A stretch of DNA of 64,000 nt from Streptomyces sp. NBC_00461 (GCF_036013935.1 NZ_CP107902.1:2451001-2515000), one strand, 5' to 3'. Positions 42,272 through 54,635 are shown, numbered from the stretch's first letter. The notes: generated from the letters alone by a model not told the origin. Numbers and translations: made by a program.

Positions 42272-45004
42272 CTAGTGCGCCGCCGACTCCCAGTCCGTGC
42301 CCACGCCCACCGAGACGCCCAGTGGCACTGTCAGGTGAACGGCGTCGGACATTTCGCGGCGGACGATCTCCTCCGCCTTCGCACGCTCCCCGGGGGCGAT
42401 CTCCAGGACGACTTCGTCGTGGACCTGGAGGAGCATGCGGGAGGTGAGGTCCGCCGCCCGCAGCGCGTCGTCCACCTTGAGCATGGCGATCTTGACGATG
42501 TCCGCCGCGGTGCCCTGGATGGGCGCGTTGAGGGCCATGCGCTCGGCGGCCTCGCGGCGCTGCCGGTTGTCGCTGTTGAGGTCGGGGAGGTAGCGGCGGC
42601 GACCGAAGAGCGTCGCCGTGTAGCCCGTGGCACGGGCCTCGTCGACCGCCCGGCGCAGATAGTCCCGGACGCCGCCGAAGCGCTCGAAGTACGCGTCCAT
42701 CAGGCCGCGCGCCTCCCCCGCCTCGATGTTCAGCTGCTGGGACAGTCCGAACGCCGACAGCCCGTACGCCAGGCCGTACGACATGGCCTTGATCTTGCGC
42801 CGCATCTCCGCGTCCACCCCGGCGGGCTCGACGCCGAACACCTGGGAGGCCGCGGTGGTGTGCAGGTCCTCGCCGGAGGTGAACGCCTCGATCAGGCCCT
42901 CGTCCTCGGAGAGGTGGGCCATCACGCGCAGTTCGATCTGGCTGTAGTCGGCGGTCATCAGCGACTCGAAGCCCTCGCCGACCACGAAGCCCCGGCGGAT
43001 GGCGCGGCCCTCGTCCGTGCGGACCGGGATGTTCTGCAGGTTCGGGTCCGTGGACGACAGACGGCCGGTCGCGGCGACCGTCTGGTTGAAGGTGGTGTGG
43101 ATACGGCCGTCGGCGGCGATCGTCTTGATCAGGCCCTCGACGGTGACCCGCAGCTTCGCCTGCTCGCGGTGGCGGAGCATGACGACCGGCAGTTCGTTGT
43201 CCGTCTGGGTGGCGAGCCAGGCCAGGGCGTCGGCGTCCGTGGTGTAGCCGGTCTTGGTCTTCTTCGTCTTGGGCAGGCCGAGCTCACCGAAGAGGACCTC
43301 CTGCAGCTGCTTGGGCGAGCCGAGGTTGAACTCGTGCCCCGCGGCCGCGTGCGCCTCCTTCACCGCCTGCTGGACGGCGCCGGCGAACATCTGCTCCATG
43401 GCCTCCAGGTGGGCCCGGTCGGCCGCGATGCCGTGCCGCTCCATGCGGGCCAGCAGAATGGAGGTGGGCAGCTCCATGTCGCGCAGCAGGTCCGCGGCGC
43501 CGACCTCCTCAAGGCGGCCCCGGAACGCCTCCCCGAGGTCGAGGATCGCGCGGGCCTGCACCATGAGCGCCTCGGCCTCGGCACCGTCGTCGGCACCGAA
43601 GGCGAGCTGGCCGTCGGCCGCGGCGGCGGGAGCAAGCTCACGGCCCAGGTACTCCAGGGACAGCGCGTCCAGGTCGAAGGAGCGACGGCCCGGCTTGACC
43701 AGGTAGGCGGCCAGCGCGGTGTCCATGAAGACACCGGCGATGCTCCAGCCGTGCTCGGTGAACACACGCATGGCGCCCTTGGCGTTGTGCAGCACCTTGG
43801 GCCGGTCCTCGGCGGCCAGCCAGGCCAGCCACGCCTTCTCGTCGGCCTCGTCCAGCTGGGACGGGTCGAACCAGGCGGCCGGTCCCCCGGCGGCGGCGAG
43901 CGCGACCTCGGCGACCGAGCCGGTGCCCAGCGCCCACGTGTCGACCGTGGCCACGCCGAGCGTCTGCGTGCCGTGCTCGGCGAGCCAGCCGGCCAGCTCG
44001 CCGGTGCCCAGCACCGTCCCGTCCAGCTCCACGCCGGGGGCCACCGGCGTCGCCTCGGCCTCCTCGCCGCCCGGATCCACGGCGAGCAGCCGCTCGCGCA
44101 GCGAGGGGTTCCTGATCTCCAGGGTGTCCAGGATCATCGCCAGGGCCGTGCGGTCGTACGCGACGCGCTCCAGGTCGGTGACCGCCTTGGGCAGCTCGAC
44201 CGTACGCACCATCTCGGTGAGGCGGCGGTTGAGCTGGACGGCCGCCAGGTGGTCGCGCAGGTTCTGCCCGGCCTTGCCCTTGACCTCCTCGACGCGCTCG
44301 ACCAGCTCCGCGAACGAACCGAACTGGTTGATCCACTTCGCGGCGGTCTTCTCGCCGACGCCGGGGATGCCCGGCAGGTTGTCGGACGGGTCGCCGCGCA
44401 GGGCGGCGAAGTCGGGGTACTGCGCGGGCGTCAGCCCGTACTTCTCGAAGACCTTCTCCGGGGTGAACCGGGTCAGCTCGGAGACGCCCTTGGTCGGATA
44501 CAGCACCGTCGTGTGCTCGGTGACCAGCTGGAAGGAGTCCCGGTCACCGGTGACGATCAGCACCTCGAAGCCCTCGGCCTCGGCCTGGGTGGCGAGAGTG
44601 GCGATGATGTCGTCCGCCTCATAGCCGTCGACCGCGAACCGCGACGCGTGCATCGCGTCGAGGAGCTCGCCGATCAGCTCGACCTGGCCCTTGAACTCGT
44701 CGGGGGTCTTGGAACGGTTCGCCTTGTACTCCGTGAACTCCTCGGAGCGCCACGTCTTGCGGGAGACGTCGAAGGCCACGGCGAAGTGTGTGGGCTCCTC
44801 GTCACGCAGGGTGTTGGCGAGCATCGACGCGAAGCCGTAGATCGCGTTCGTCGGCTGGCCCGTCGCGGTCGTGAAGTTCTCCGCGGGCAGCGCGAAGAAC
44901 GCGCGGTAGGCCAGTGAGTGCCCGTCCATGAGCATGAGGCGGGGCCGCTTGCCGCCGGAGGTCTTCTCGGTCTTCTCGGTCTTCTTCGATGCTGTCTCTG
45001 CCAC
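42272..45004 (-). CDS. polA: DNA polymerase I
   Basis: 910 residues. N-terminal 5'-nuclease (MLMDGHSLAYRAFFALP, GVGEKTAAKW), a middle 3'-5' exonuclease-like domain, and the polymerase with motif A TADYSQIELRVMAHL, motif B IKAMSYGLAYGLSAFGL and motif C LQVHDEVVLE. The exonuclease DxE site is replaced (VATVDTWALG), so proofreading is probably absent, as known for actinobacterial PolA. GTG 45004 is chosen; the frame is open to 45070. Divergent from the FdhF/YdeP gene. Confidence 0.97.
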   Translation of the reverse strand: MAETASKKTEKTEKTSGGKRPRLMLMDGHSLAYRAFFALPAENFTTATGQPTNAIYGFASMLANTLRDEEPTHFAVAFDVSRKTWRSEEFTEYKANRSKTPDEFKGQVELIGELLDAMHASRFAVDGYEADDIIATLATQAEAEGFEVLIVTGDRDSFQLVTEHTTVLYPTKGVSELTRFTPEKVFEKYGLTPAQYPDFAALRGDPSDNLPGIPGVGEKTAAKWINQFGSFAELVERVEEVKGKAGQNLRDHLAAVQLNRRLTEMVRTVELPKAVTDLERVAYDRTALAMILDTLEIRNPSLRERLLAVDPGGEEAEATPVAPGVELDGTVLGTGELAGWLAEHGTQTLGVATVDTWALGTGSVAEVALAAAGGPAAWFDPSQLDEADEKAWLAWLAAEDRPKVLHNAKGAMRVFTEHGWSIAGVFMDTALAAYLVKPGRRSFDLDALSLEYLGRELAPAAAADGQLAFGADDGAEAEALMVQARAILDLGEAFRGRLEEVGAADLLRDMELPTSILLARMERHGIAADRAHLEAMEQMFAGAVQQAVKEAHAAAGHEFNLGSPKQLQEVLFGELGLPKTKKTKTGYTTDADALAWLATQTDNELPVVMLRHREQAKLRVTVEGLIKTIAADGRIHTTFNQTVAATGRLSSTDPNLQNIPVRTDEGRAIRRGFVVGEGFESLMTADYSQIELRVMAHLSEDEGLIEAFTSGEDLHTTAASQVFGVEPAGVDAEMRRKIKAMSYGLAYGLSAFGLSQQLNIEAGEARGLMDAYFERFGGVRDYLRRAVDEARATGYTATLFGRRRYLPDLNSDNRQRREAAERMALNAPIQGTAADIVKIAMLKVDDALRAADLTSRMLLQVHDEVVLEIAPGERAKAEEIVRREMSDAVHLTVPLGVSVGVGTDWESAAH

Positions 45005-45150
45005 GCCCCCGATCCTGCCACGAGCCACTGACACTGAGACCCCCGCACGCCCTGGCCCCCTCGCTGTCACCGCCCCGTGCGAGGATCGAGGAGATGGCTC
45101 GCACGCGTAGGTGAAGCGTGTATGTGCGTGTATGCGAAGGAGAGTGCGCG

Positions 45151-47430
<2,280 letters not shown>

Positions 47431-47482
47431 GCGTTTGCTCAGGCAGGTTGGACGAGCGATCAGGACGAACGGAGCCGGGCCC

Positions 47483-47953
47483 ATGGGCGAGCAGCAGTAC
47501 GTGAAGTTCCCGCAGGAGGTCATCGACGAGTACGCCGCACTCGGCGTCGACCTCCCCGCCCTGTTCTCCGCCGGGCACCTCGGCACACGCATGGGCGTGG
47601 AGATCATCGAAGCCTCGGCGGACCGCGTCGTCGGCACCATGCCCGTCGAGGGCAACACCCAGCCCTACGGACTGCTGCACGGCGGCGCCTCGGCGGTCCT
47701 CGCCGAAACCCTCGGCTCCGTCGGCTCGATGCTGCACGGCGGCAGCTCCAAGCTCGCGGTGGGCGTCGACCTGAACTGCACCCACCACCGCGGCGCGCGA
47801 TCCGGCCTCGTGACCGGCGTGGCCACACCGGTCCACCGCGGGCGCACCACGGCGACGTACGAGATCGTGATCAGCGACGAGGAAGGACGGCGCGTGTGCA
47901 GTGCACGGCTGACCTGCCTGCTGCGTGACGTACAGCAGCCCGCCGCGGACTGA
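47483..47953 (+). CDS. PaaI-type hotdog thioesterase
   Basis: 156 residues of the hotdog fold. Core motifs are QPYGLLHGGASAVLAETLGS (the HGG helix) and LAVGVDLNCTHHRGA. The family hydrolyses acyl-CoAs, often aromatic or branched ones. ATG 47483 lies 52 bases after the molybdoenzyme gene, so co-transcription is possible. Confidence 0.9.
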   Translation: MGEQQYVKFPQEVIDEYAALGVDLPALFSAGHLGTRMGVEIIEASADRVVGTMPVEGNTQPYGLLHGGASAVLAETLGSVGSMLHGGSSKLAVGVDLNCTHHRGARSGLVTGVATPVHRGRTTATYEIVISDEEGRRVCSARLTCLLRDVQQPAAD

Positions 47954-48030
47954 CGACCGGCGACTTCCCCCCACCGGGCACTGTCCGGCCGCGTCCACCG
48001 CGCCTACCGTTTCCCCATGAGGCCCCGGAC

Positions 48031-48783
48031 ATGAGCGGCATCGGCCCCGTCGAACCCGCCGGCCCCGTCGAGGCACACACCGGCGACGCCCCCGCCACCC
48101 CCCAGGACGCACCGCCACCCGACGTCATCGGCACCGACTCCCCCCGCCTGACCGACCGTTGGCACGCACTGCTCCCGCGCACCCGCGCCACCGCACTGGC
48201 AGCGGCCGCGGCCACCCTGGCCGCGGCCGTATGGCTCCTGACCGCCCAACTACCGGCCACACCGCCCGAAGAACCGACCGCACCCTGGCCCTCGACCACA
48301 ACGGCCTTCCACTACAAGGGAGTTGCCGACACTCCCGGCACCACCACCAGGGACTTCCGCTTCGACGTCTCCGTACACGACGGACCCCCCGTCACCATCT
48401 CCGACATCACCGCCACCCCCGCCGGCCTGCACACCCGCACCACACCCCCGACAACCTTCACCGTGCGCGCCGGAACCACCCACCGCATCACCGTGCGGAT
48501 CACCGTGACCGACTGCGGCGGGCTTCCCCTCAACGTCAACCTGCCTTTCCTCGACGTAACGCTGCGTAACACGCAGGCAATACAGCACTACAGTTTCATC
48601 TTCGGCGGCAGCTACTCGCGCGACCTCTCCGACCTCCTCCACACGGCCTGCGACGCCACCCGGGCGCTCTCCTCGCCCCGCGTCCAACCGGAAGTGCGGG
48701 TTCTCACGATGTGGACCCGACACGTTTCCGCCAAACCGGCCGAGAGCGAACTTCCCCAAGGCTCACCTTCCGGCACGTCATAA
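48031..48783 (+). CDS. Membrane-anchored hypothetical protein
   Basis: 250 residues. A Pro-rich cytoplasmic N-terminus (1-50), one membrane helix at about 53-74 (ATALAAAAATLAAAVWLLTA), then an extracellular beta-rich domain. A C in TVTDCGG and a C in LHTACDA could form a disulfide. No family recognised. It stands alone between the thioesterase and the liv operon. Confidence 0.75.
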   Translation: MSGIGPVEPAGPVEAHTGDAPATPQDAPPPDVIGTDSPRLTDRWHALLPRTRATALAAAAATLAAAVWLLTAQLPATPPEEPTAPWPSTTTAFHYKGVADTPGTTTRDFRFDVSVHDGPPVTISDITATPAGLHTRTTPPTTFTVRAGTTHRITVRITVTDCGGLPLNVNLPFLDVTLRNTQAIQHYSFIFGGSYSRDLSDLLHTACDATRALSSPRVQPEVRVLTMWTRHVSAKPAESELPQGSPSGTS

Positions 48784-48960
48784 CAAGAAAGTCACAAGCC
48801 AGCCCACAACGATGCCCTCACCTGACAGACAGGCTTAGAGTCACGCCCAGTCACCGCGCCGCCGGGCGCGTCTGCAGAACGGCCCAGCTCCACCCCAGTA
48901 CGGCCCGGCGAGACACACGGCAGCCCAGCAGGACTGCCGGCGCCAGGGAGAGGATTCATC

Positions 48961-50184
48961 GTGCGACACCGTTCTTTGGTCATACTCACCTCCGTGCTCA
49001 CCACAGGCGCCCTCACGCTGACCGCCTGCGGCTCGCGCAACGACGACAAGGGTGGGGACAGCGGCAGCAAGAAGACCGAGGTCATCATTGGCGTCGACGC
49101 ACCGCTGACCGGCCAGAACTCGGCGACCGGCCTCGGCATCCAGGGCGGCGTCCAGGTCGCCGTCGACGACGCCAACAAAAACAACCTCGTGCCCGGCGTG
49201 ACGTTCAAGGTCCAGGCCCTCGACGACAAGGCCATCCCCGCCAGCGGTCAGCAGAACGCCACCCAGCTCGTCAACAACGACAAGGTGCTCGGCGTCGTCG
49301 GCCCGCTGAACTCCGGCGTCGCCACCCAGATGCAGCAGGTCTTCGCCACCGCCAACCTGGTCGAGATCTCGCCGTCCAACACCGCCCCCGAGCTCACCCA
49401 GGGCAAGAACTGGCAGACGAAGAAGGCCCGCCCCTTCAAGACCTACTTCCGTACCGCCACCACCGACGCCCTCCAGGGCGGCTTCGCGGCCGACTACGCG
49501 TACAACACGCTGAAGAAGAAGAGCGTCTTCGTCGTCGACGACAAGCAGACCTACGGCGCCGGCCTGGCCAAGCTGTTCACCGCCGGCTTCACCAAGGCGG
49601 GCGGCAAGGTCGCCGGCACCGACCACGTCAACACCGGCGACACCGACTTCTCCGCCCTCGTCACCAAGATCAAGAACTCCAAGGCCGACCTGGTCTACTA
49701 CGGCGGCCAGTACGACGAGTCCGAGAAGCTCACCAAGCAGCTCAAGGACGGCGGCGCCAAGGTCCCGCTCTTCGGCGGCGACGGCATGTTCAGCGACACC
49801 TACATCCAGACCGCCGGCAAGACCTCCGAAGGTGACCTCGCCACCTCCGTCGGCCAGCCCGTCGACACCCTCGCCTCCGCCCAGGACTTCATCAAGAAGT
49901 ACAAGGCAGCCGGCCTCAAGGGCGACTACGGCACCTACGGCGGCTACTCCTACGACGCCGCCACCGCCATCATCAAGGCCATCGCCAACGTCGTGAAGGA
50001 CGGCAAGGTCCCCTCCGACGCCCGCGCCAAGATCGTCGACGAGGTCAGCAAGACCAAGTTCGACGGCGTCGCCGGCCCCGTCGCCTTCGACCAGTACGGC
50101 GACACCACCAACAAGCAGCTGACCGTCTACCAGGTCACCAACGGCAAGTGGAAGGCCGTCAAGAGCGGCACGTTCAACGGCTGA
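48961..50184 (+). CDS. livK: Branched-chain amino acid ABC transporter, substrate-binding lipoprotein
   Basis: 407 residues. The signal peptide ends in the lipobox LTACGS with Cys at about 22, giving a membrane-anchored lipoprotein. The mature part is a type-I periplasmic-binding fold (IIGVDAPLTGQNSATGLGIQ; VVGPLNSGVATQMQQVF; YYGGQYDESEKL). It delivers Leu/Ile/Val or related ligands to the permeases downstream. GTG start after a gggagaggatt site. First gene of a five-gene liv operon. Confidence 0.93.
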   Translation: MRHRSLVILTSVLTTGALTLTACGSRNDDKGGDSGSKKTEVIIGVDAPLTGQNSATGLGIQGGVQVAVDDANKNNLVPGVTFKVQALDDKAIPASGQQNATQLVNNDKVLGVVGPLNSGVATQMQQVFATANLVEISPSNTAPELTQGKNWQTKKARPFKTYFRTATTDALQGGFAADYAYNTLKKKSVFVVDDKQTYGAGLAKLFTAGFTKAGGKVAGTDHVNTGDTDFSALVTKIKNSKADLVYYGGQYDESEKLTKQLKDGGAKVPLFGGDGMFSDTYIQTAGKTSEGDLATSVGQPVDTLASAQDFIKKYKAAGLKGDYGTYGGYSYDAATAIIKAIANVVKDGKVPSDARAKIVDEVSKTKFDGVAGPVAFDQYGDTTNKQLTVYQVTNGKWKAVKSGTFNG

Positions 50185-50218
50185 CCAAACCAGCCGAACT
50201 GCCGCTAGCACCACCCCA

Positions 50219-50255
50219 GGGCCGCGCGGCCGACCACACGTCACCCGCGCGGCCC
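50219..50255 (+). terminator. Hairpin between livK and permease genes
   Basis: GGGCCGCGCGG (50219-50229) pairs perfectly with CCGCGCGGCCC (50245-50255), 15-base loop. Its place, between the binding-protein gene and the membrane genes, suggests partial termination or 3'-end protection that keeps the binding protein in excess. Confidence 0.72.
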
Positions 50256-50299
50256 GTTCCACGCCCCCTGCTCACTCCCCACCACATGGAGGCCATGCG

Positions 50300-51232
50300 G
50301 TGCACACCCTGCCGCAGCAGCTGGCCAACGGGCTGTTCCTCGGCTCGATGTACGGGCTGATCGCCATCGGATACACGATGGTGTACGGCATCGTCCAGCT
50401 CATCAACTTCGCCCATGGCGAGATCTTCATGACCGGCGGCTTCGGCGCGCTCACGGTCTATCTCTACGTCCTGCCCGACGGCACATCCATGTGGATAGCC
50501 CTCCCGGCGATGCTCATAGGCGGCGGACTCGTCTCCGTCCTCATCGCCGTCGGGGCGGAACGCTTCGCCTACCGACCACTCCGCGGCGCCCCACGCCTGG
50601 CTCCCCTCATCACCGCGATCGGCCTCTCCCTCGCACTCCAGCAGGCCGTCTTCAACTGGTACCCGGACGCCAAGACCGACCGCAACTTCCCGCAGATCGA
50701 CGCCGGCCCCTGGAACATCGGCTCCATCGGCATCAGCAGCGGCTCCCTCTTCGTCATCATCGCCGCCCCCCTCTGCATGGCGGCCCTCGCCTTCTTCGTC
50801 CGCCTCTCCCGCACCGGCCGCGCCATGCAGGCCACCGCGCAGGACCCGGACACCGCACAGCTGATGGGCATCGACACCAACCGCATCATCGTCATCGCCT
50901 TCGCCATCGGCGGATTCTTCGCCGCCGTCGCCGCCATCGCCTACGGCCTGCGCTACGGACAGATCAAGTACGACATGGGCTTCCAGATGGGCCTCAAAGC
51001 CTTCACCGCAGCCGTACTCGGCGGCATCGGCAACATCTACGGCGCCATGATCGGCGGCCTCGTCCTCGGCCTCGCCGAAACCATGGCCACCTCCTACATC
51101 GACGACATCCCCGGCATGCAGCAACTCGGCGGCGGCGGCTGGTCCTCCGTCTGGGCCTTCGTCCTCCTCATCCTCGTCCTGCTGTTCAGGCCACAAGGCC
51201 TCGTCGGCGAACGCGTAGCGGACAGGGCGTGA
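50300..51232 (+). CDS. livH: Branched-chain amino acid ABC transporter permease LivH
   Basis: 310 residues with eight membrane helices. The N-terminus NGLFLGSMYGLIAIGYTMVY and GIVQLINFAHGEIFMTGGF are the LivH signature. The cytoplasmic coupling segment is DPDTAQLMGIDTNRII. GTG 50300 follows GGAGG. It is coupled to livM. Confidence 0.94.
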   Translation: MHTLPQQLANGLFLGSMYGLIAIGYTMVYGIVQLINFAHGEIFMTGGFGALTVYLYVLPDGTSMWIALPAMLIGGGLVSVLIAVGAERFAYRPLRGAPRLAPLITAIGLSLALQQAVFNWYPDAKTDRNFPQIDAGPWNIGSIGISSGSLFVIIAAPLCMAALAFFVRLSRTGRAMQATAQDPDTAQLMGIDTNRIIVIAFAIGGFFAAVAAIAYGLRYGQIKYDMGFQMGLKAFTAAVLGGIGNIYGAMIGGLVLGLAETMATSYIDDIPGMQQLGGGGWSSVWAFVLLILVLLFRPQGLVGERVADRA

Positions 51233-51237
51233 CCACC

Positions 51238-53019
51238 ATGACAACCACCAAGACCAGCCCCACCACGCCGGACACCCCGCGCGGCCTCATCCCCCTGCCC
51301 CACCCCGCCGCCCGCGTCCTCATCGCCGCAGGCGCCATCGGCACCATCGCCAGCACCTACATGTCCTGGACCTGGACCTCCGACTTCCCCGGGGACCTCA
51401 CCTACTACGGCTCCCCCGCCGGACTCCAGATCCTCGACCTCGTCGCCGGCGTCCTCACCCTCCTCTTCGCCCTCACCCGCTGGAACATACGCGGCCTCAC
51501 CTGGCTCAACCCGGCCGGCGCCACCGCCCCCGTGTTCCTCGCCGCCGCGGCCGCCTTCACCGTCAGCTGGTTCAGCGCACTCGCCATCGCCATCGACCTC
51601 GGCGGGCTCGTCAACCTCGACCCCGGCGCCTACATAGCCGCGGCCGCCTCCCTGGTCGCCCTCCTCGGCGCCCTCGCCCTGCCCAGCCCCGGCAACACCG
51701 CCAAAGCCTGGGTCAGCAAGCCCGACAACATCCCCCCGGCAGGCAAACTCCCCGCCTGGGGCGAACGCCTCGTCATCACCGCCGCCACCGGCATCGGCCT
51801 CATCGCCTTCGCCTACGGCATCGGCGTCGACCCCGACGCCAGCGAAACCTTCATCGGCTTCCTGCTGCTCGTCATCTTCGGCTCCTGGGCCGTGATCGCC
51901 GCCGGACTCGCCGACCGGTTCTCCGCCATCAACGCCCGGCACAAAGGTTTCGCCACCTCCATGGCCTTCCTCGCCGCCGCGATCTTCCCCTTCGTCGAGA
52001 ACAACGAACACAACGCCAACCTCGGCGTGAACATCCTCGTCGTCGCCACCGTCGCCCTCGGCCTCAACATCGTCGTCGGCCTCACCGGACTCCTCGACCT
52101 CGGATACGTCGCCTTCCTCGGCGTCGGCGCCTACGCCGCAGCCCTCGTCTCCGGCTCCGAGTTCTCCCGCTTCTCCGGCGTCCAATTCCCCTTCTGGGCC
52201 GCCATGCTCACCGGCATGGCCGCATCGCTCATCTTCGGCGTCCTCATCGGCGCCCCCACCCTGCGACTGCGCGGCGACTACCTCGCCATCGTCACCCTCG
52301 GCTTCGGAGAAATCTTCCGCATCACCGTCAACAACCTCGACGGCTCCTCCGGGCCCAACATCACCAACGGCCCCAACGGCATCTCGATGATCCCCGACCT
52401 GGAGATCTTCGGCTTCAACCTCGGCAGCAGCCACACCATCGGCTCCATCACCGTCGGCCGATTCGCCAACTACCTGCTCCTGATGCTCGTCATCACCGCC
52501 ATCGTCGTCCTCGTCTTCAACCGCGCCGCCGACTCCCGCATCGGCCGCTCCTGGATCGCCATCCGCGAAGACGAAACCGCCGCCACCGCCATGGGCATCA
52601 ACGGCTTCCGCGTCAAACTCATCGCCTTCGCCCTCGGCGCCTCACTCGCCGGCCTCGCCGGCACCGTCAGCGCCCACGTCGGCTACAGCGTCAACCCCGC
52701 CCCCTACCAGTTCGCCGGCTCCGTACCACCCAACTCCGCATTCCTGCTCGCCGCAGTCGTCCTCGGCGGCATGGGCACCGTCGGCGGACCCATCCTCGGC
52801 GCCACCCTGCTCTACCTCCTCCCCGAGAAGCTCAGCTTCCTCAAGGAGTACCAACTCTTCGCCTTCGGCCTGGCCCTCGTCATCCTGATGCGCTTCCGCC
52901 CCGAAGGCATCATCGCCAACCGACGCCGCCAGCTCGAATTCCACGAAACAGAACAGGCCGACATCCCCGAACAGAGCCTTCCCGACACCACAGTCGGCGT
53001 CACCAAGGCAGGGGCGTAA
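51238..53019 (+). CDS. livM: Branched-chain amino acid ABC transporter permease LivM, long form
   Basis: 593 residues, almost twice a minimal LivM. The C-terminal half (about 285-560) is the LivM core: VGLTGLLDLGYVAFLGVGAYA, APTLRLRGDYLAIVTLGFGEI and the coupling loop DETAATAMGIN. The N-terminal 270 residues add about seven membrane helices with no recognised domain. I favour ATG 51238 over GTG 51229, which overlaps the livH stop but is too close to the ribosome site. Confidence 0.92.
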   Translation: MTTTKTSPTTPDTPRGLIPLPHPAARVLIAAGAIGTIASTYMSWTWTSDFPGDLTYYGSPAGLQILDLVAGVLTLLFALTRWNIRGLTWLNPAGATAPVFLAAAAAFTVSWFSALAIAIDLGGLVNLDPGAYIAAAASLVALLGALALPSPGNTAKAWVSKPDNIPPAGKLPAWGERLVITAATGIGLIAFAYGIGVDPDASETFIGFLLLVIFGSWAVIAAGLADRFSAINARHKGFATSMAFLAAAIFPFVENNEHNANLGVNILVVATVALGLNIVVGLTGLLDLGYVAFLGVGAYAAALVSGSEFSRFSGVQFPFWAAMLTGMAASLIFGVLIGAPTLRLRGDYLAIVTLGFGEIFRITVNNLDGSSGPNITNGPNGISMIPDLEIFGFNLGSSHTIGSITVGRFANYLLLMLVITAIVVLVFNRAADSRIGRSWIAIREDETAATAMGINGFRVKLIAFALGASLAGLAGTVSAHVGYSVNPAPYQFAGSVPPNSAFLLAAVVLGGMGTVGGPILGATLLYLLPEKLSFLKEYQLFAFGLALVILMRFRPEGIIANRRRQLEFHETEQADIPEQSLPDTTVGVTKAGA

Positions 53020-53024
53020 CCACC

Positions 53025-53897
53025 ATGACCACCACCACGGCCACCAGCCCCGTCCTCGAAGCCAGCGGCGTCACCATGCGCTTCGGCGGCCTCACCGCCG
53101 TACGCAGCGTCGACCTCACCGTCAACTCCGGTGAAATCGTCGGCCTCATCGGACCCAACGGCGCCGGCAAAACCACCTTCTTCAACTGCCTCACCGGCCT
53201 GTACATCCCCACCGAGGGCAAAGTCGCCTACAAAGGCACCGTCCTGCCCCCCAAGCCCCACCTCGTCACCAGCGCCGGCATCGCCCGCACCTTCCAGAAC
53301 ATCCGGCTCTTCGCCAACATGACCGTCCTGGAAAACGTCCTCGTCGGCCGCCACACCCGCACCAAAGAAGGCCTCTGGTCGGCCCTCCTGCGCGGCCCCG
53401 GCTTCCGCAAAGCCGAAGCCGCCTCCCGCGAACGCGCCATGGAACTCCTCGAGTTCATCGGCCTCGCCCACAAAGCCGACCACCTCTCCCGCAACCTCCC
53501 CTACGGCGAACAACGCAAGCTCGAAATCGCCCGAGCCCTCGCCAGCGACCCCGGCCTGCTCCTCCTCGACGAGCCCACCGCCGGCATGAACCCCCAGGAA
53601 ACCCGCGCCACCGAGGAACTCGTCTTCGCCATCCGCGACAAGGGCGTCGCCGTCCTCGTCATCGAGCACGACATGCGCTTCATCTTCAACCTGTGCGACC
53701 GCGTCGCCTGCCTCGTCCAAGGCGAAAAACTCGTCGAAGGCACCTCCGACGTCGTCCAGGGCGACGAACGCGTCGTCGCCGCCTACCTCGGCACCCCCTT
53801 CGAAGGCGCCCCCGGCGACGACGAAATCGCCGAAGTCGAAGCGGCCGAGGCCACCGGAGCACAGGGCACCACCAGCACGGAAGGAAGCGCCCAGTGA
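53025..53897 (+). CDS. livG: Branched-chain amino acid ABC transporter ATPase LivG
   Basis: 290 residues. Walker A LIGPNGAGKTT, signature LPYGEQRKLEIARAL, Walker B LLLLDEPTAGMNP and H-loop VIEHDMRFIF. The LivG hallmark SAGIARTFQNIRLF follows the Walker A region. The C-terminal 40 residues are acidic and low-complexity. It starts 6 bases after livM and overlaps livF by four bases. Confidence 0.95.
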   Translation: MTTTTATSPVLEASGVTMRFGGLTAVRSVDLTVNSGEIVGLIGPNGAGKTTFFNCLTGLYIPTEGKVAYKGTVLPPKPHLVTSAGIARTFQNIRLFANMTVLENVLVGRHTRTKEGLWSALLRGPGFRKAEAASRERAMELLEFIGLAHKADHLSRNLPYGEQRKLEIARALASDPGLLLLDEPTAGMNPQETRATEELVFAIRDKGVAVLVIEHDMRFIFNLCDRVACLVQGEKLVEGTSDVVQGDERVVAAYLGTPFEGAPGDDEIAEVEAAEATGAQGTTSTEGSAQ

Positions 53898-54610
53898 CCG
53901 CACTCCTGGAGGTCGAAGACCTCAAGGTCGCCTACGGCAAGATCGAAGCCGTCAAGGGCATCTCCTTCACCGTCGAAGCCGGCCAGATCGTCACCCTCAT
54001 CGGCACCAACGGCGCCGGCAAAACCACCACCCTGCGCACCCTCTCGGGCCTCCTCAAACCCCGCTCAGGCAAGATCACCTTCGAGGGCCAGCCCCTCAAC
54101 GGCATCCCCGCCCACAAGATCGTCGCCCTCGGCCTCGCCCACTCCCCCGAAGGCCGACACATCTTCCCCCGCCTCACCATCACCGAGAACCTCCAACTCG
54201 GCGCCTTCCTCCGCAAGGACAAAGAAGGCATCGAAAAAGACATCCAACGCGCCTACGACCTCTTCCCCATCCTCGGAGAACGCCGCAAGCAGGCCGCCGG
54301 AACCCTCTCCGGCGGCGAGCAGCAAATGCTCGCCATGGGCCGCGCACTGATGTCCCAGCCCAAACTCCTCATGCTCGACGAACCCTCCATGGGCCTCTCC
54401 CCGATCATGATGCAGAAGATCATGTCCACCATCGTCGAGCTGAAATCCCAAGGGACCACCATCCTGCTCGTCGAACAGAACGCCCAGGCCGCCCTCTCGC
54501 TCGCCGACCAGGGACACGTCATGGAGGTCGGCAACATCGTCCTCTCCGGCACCGGACAGGACCTCCTGCACGACGAATCGGTACGCAAGGCCTACCTCGG
54601 CGAGGACTAG
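53894..54610 (+). CDS. livF: Branched-chain amino acid ABC transporter ATPase LivF
   Basis: 238 residues. Walker A LIGTNGAGKTT, LAHSPEGRHIFPRLTI typical of LivF, signature LSGGEQQMLAMGRAL, Walker B LLMLDEPSMGLSP. GTG start overlaps the livG stop (GTGA). Last gene of the operon, followed by a strong hairpin. Confidence 0.95.
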   Translation: MTALLEVEDLKVAYGKIEAVKGISFTVEAGQIVTLIGTNGAGKTTTLRTLSGLLKPRSGKITFEGQPLNGIPAHKIVALGLAHSPEGRHIFPRLTITENLQLGAFLRKDKEGIEKDIQRAYDLFPILGERRKQAAGTLSGGEQQMLAMGRALMSQPKLLMLDEPSMGLSPIMMQKIMSTIVELKSQGTTILLVEQNAQAALSLADQGHVMEVGNIVLSGTGQDLLHDESVRKAYLGED

Positions 54611-54635
54611 CACCCCTCACCGGACACACACGACC

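Noticed and set aside
42185..44917. 910-residue open frame antisense to polA
   Set aside because: It mirrors polA exactly, has no domain, and is expected from GC-rich third positions on the opposite strand.
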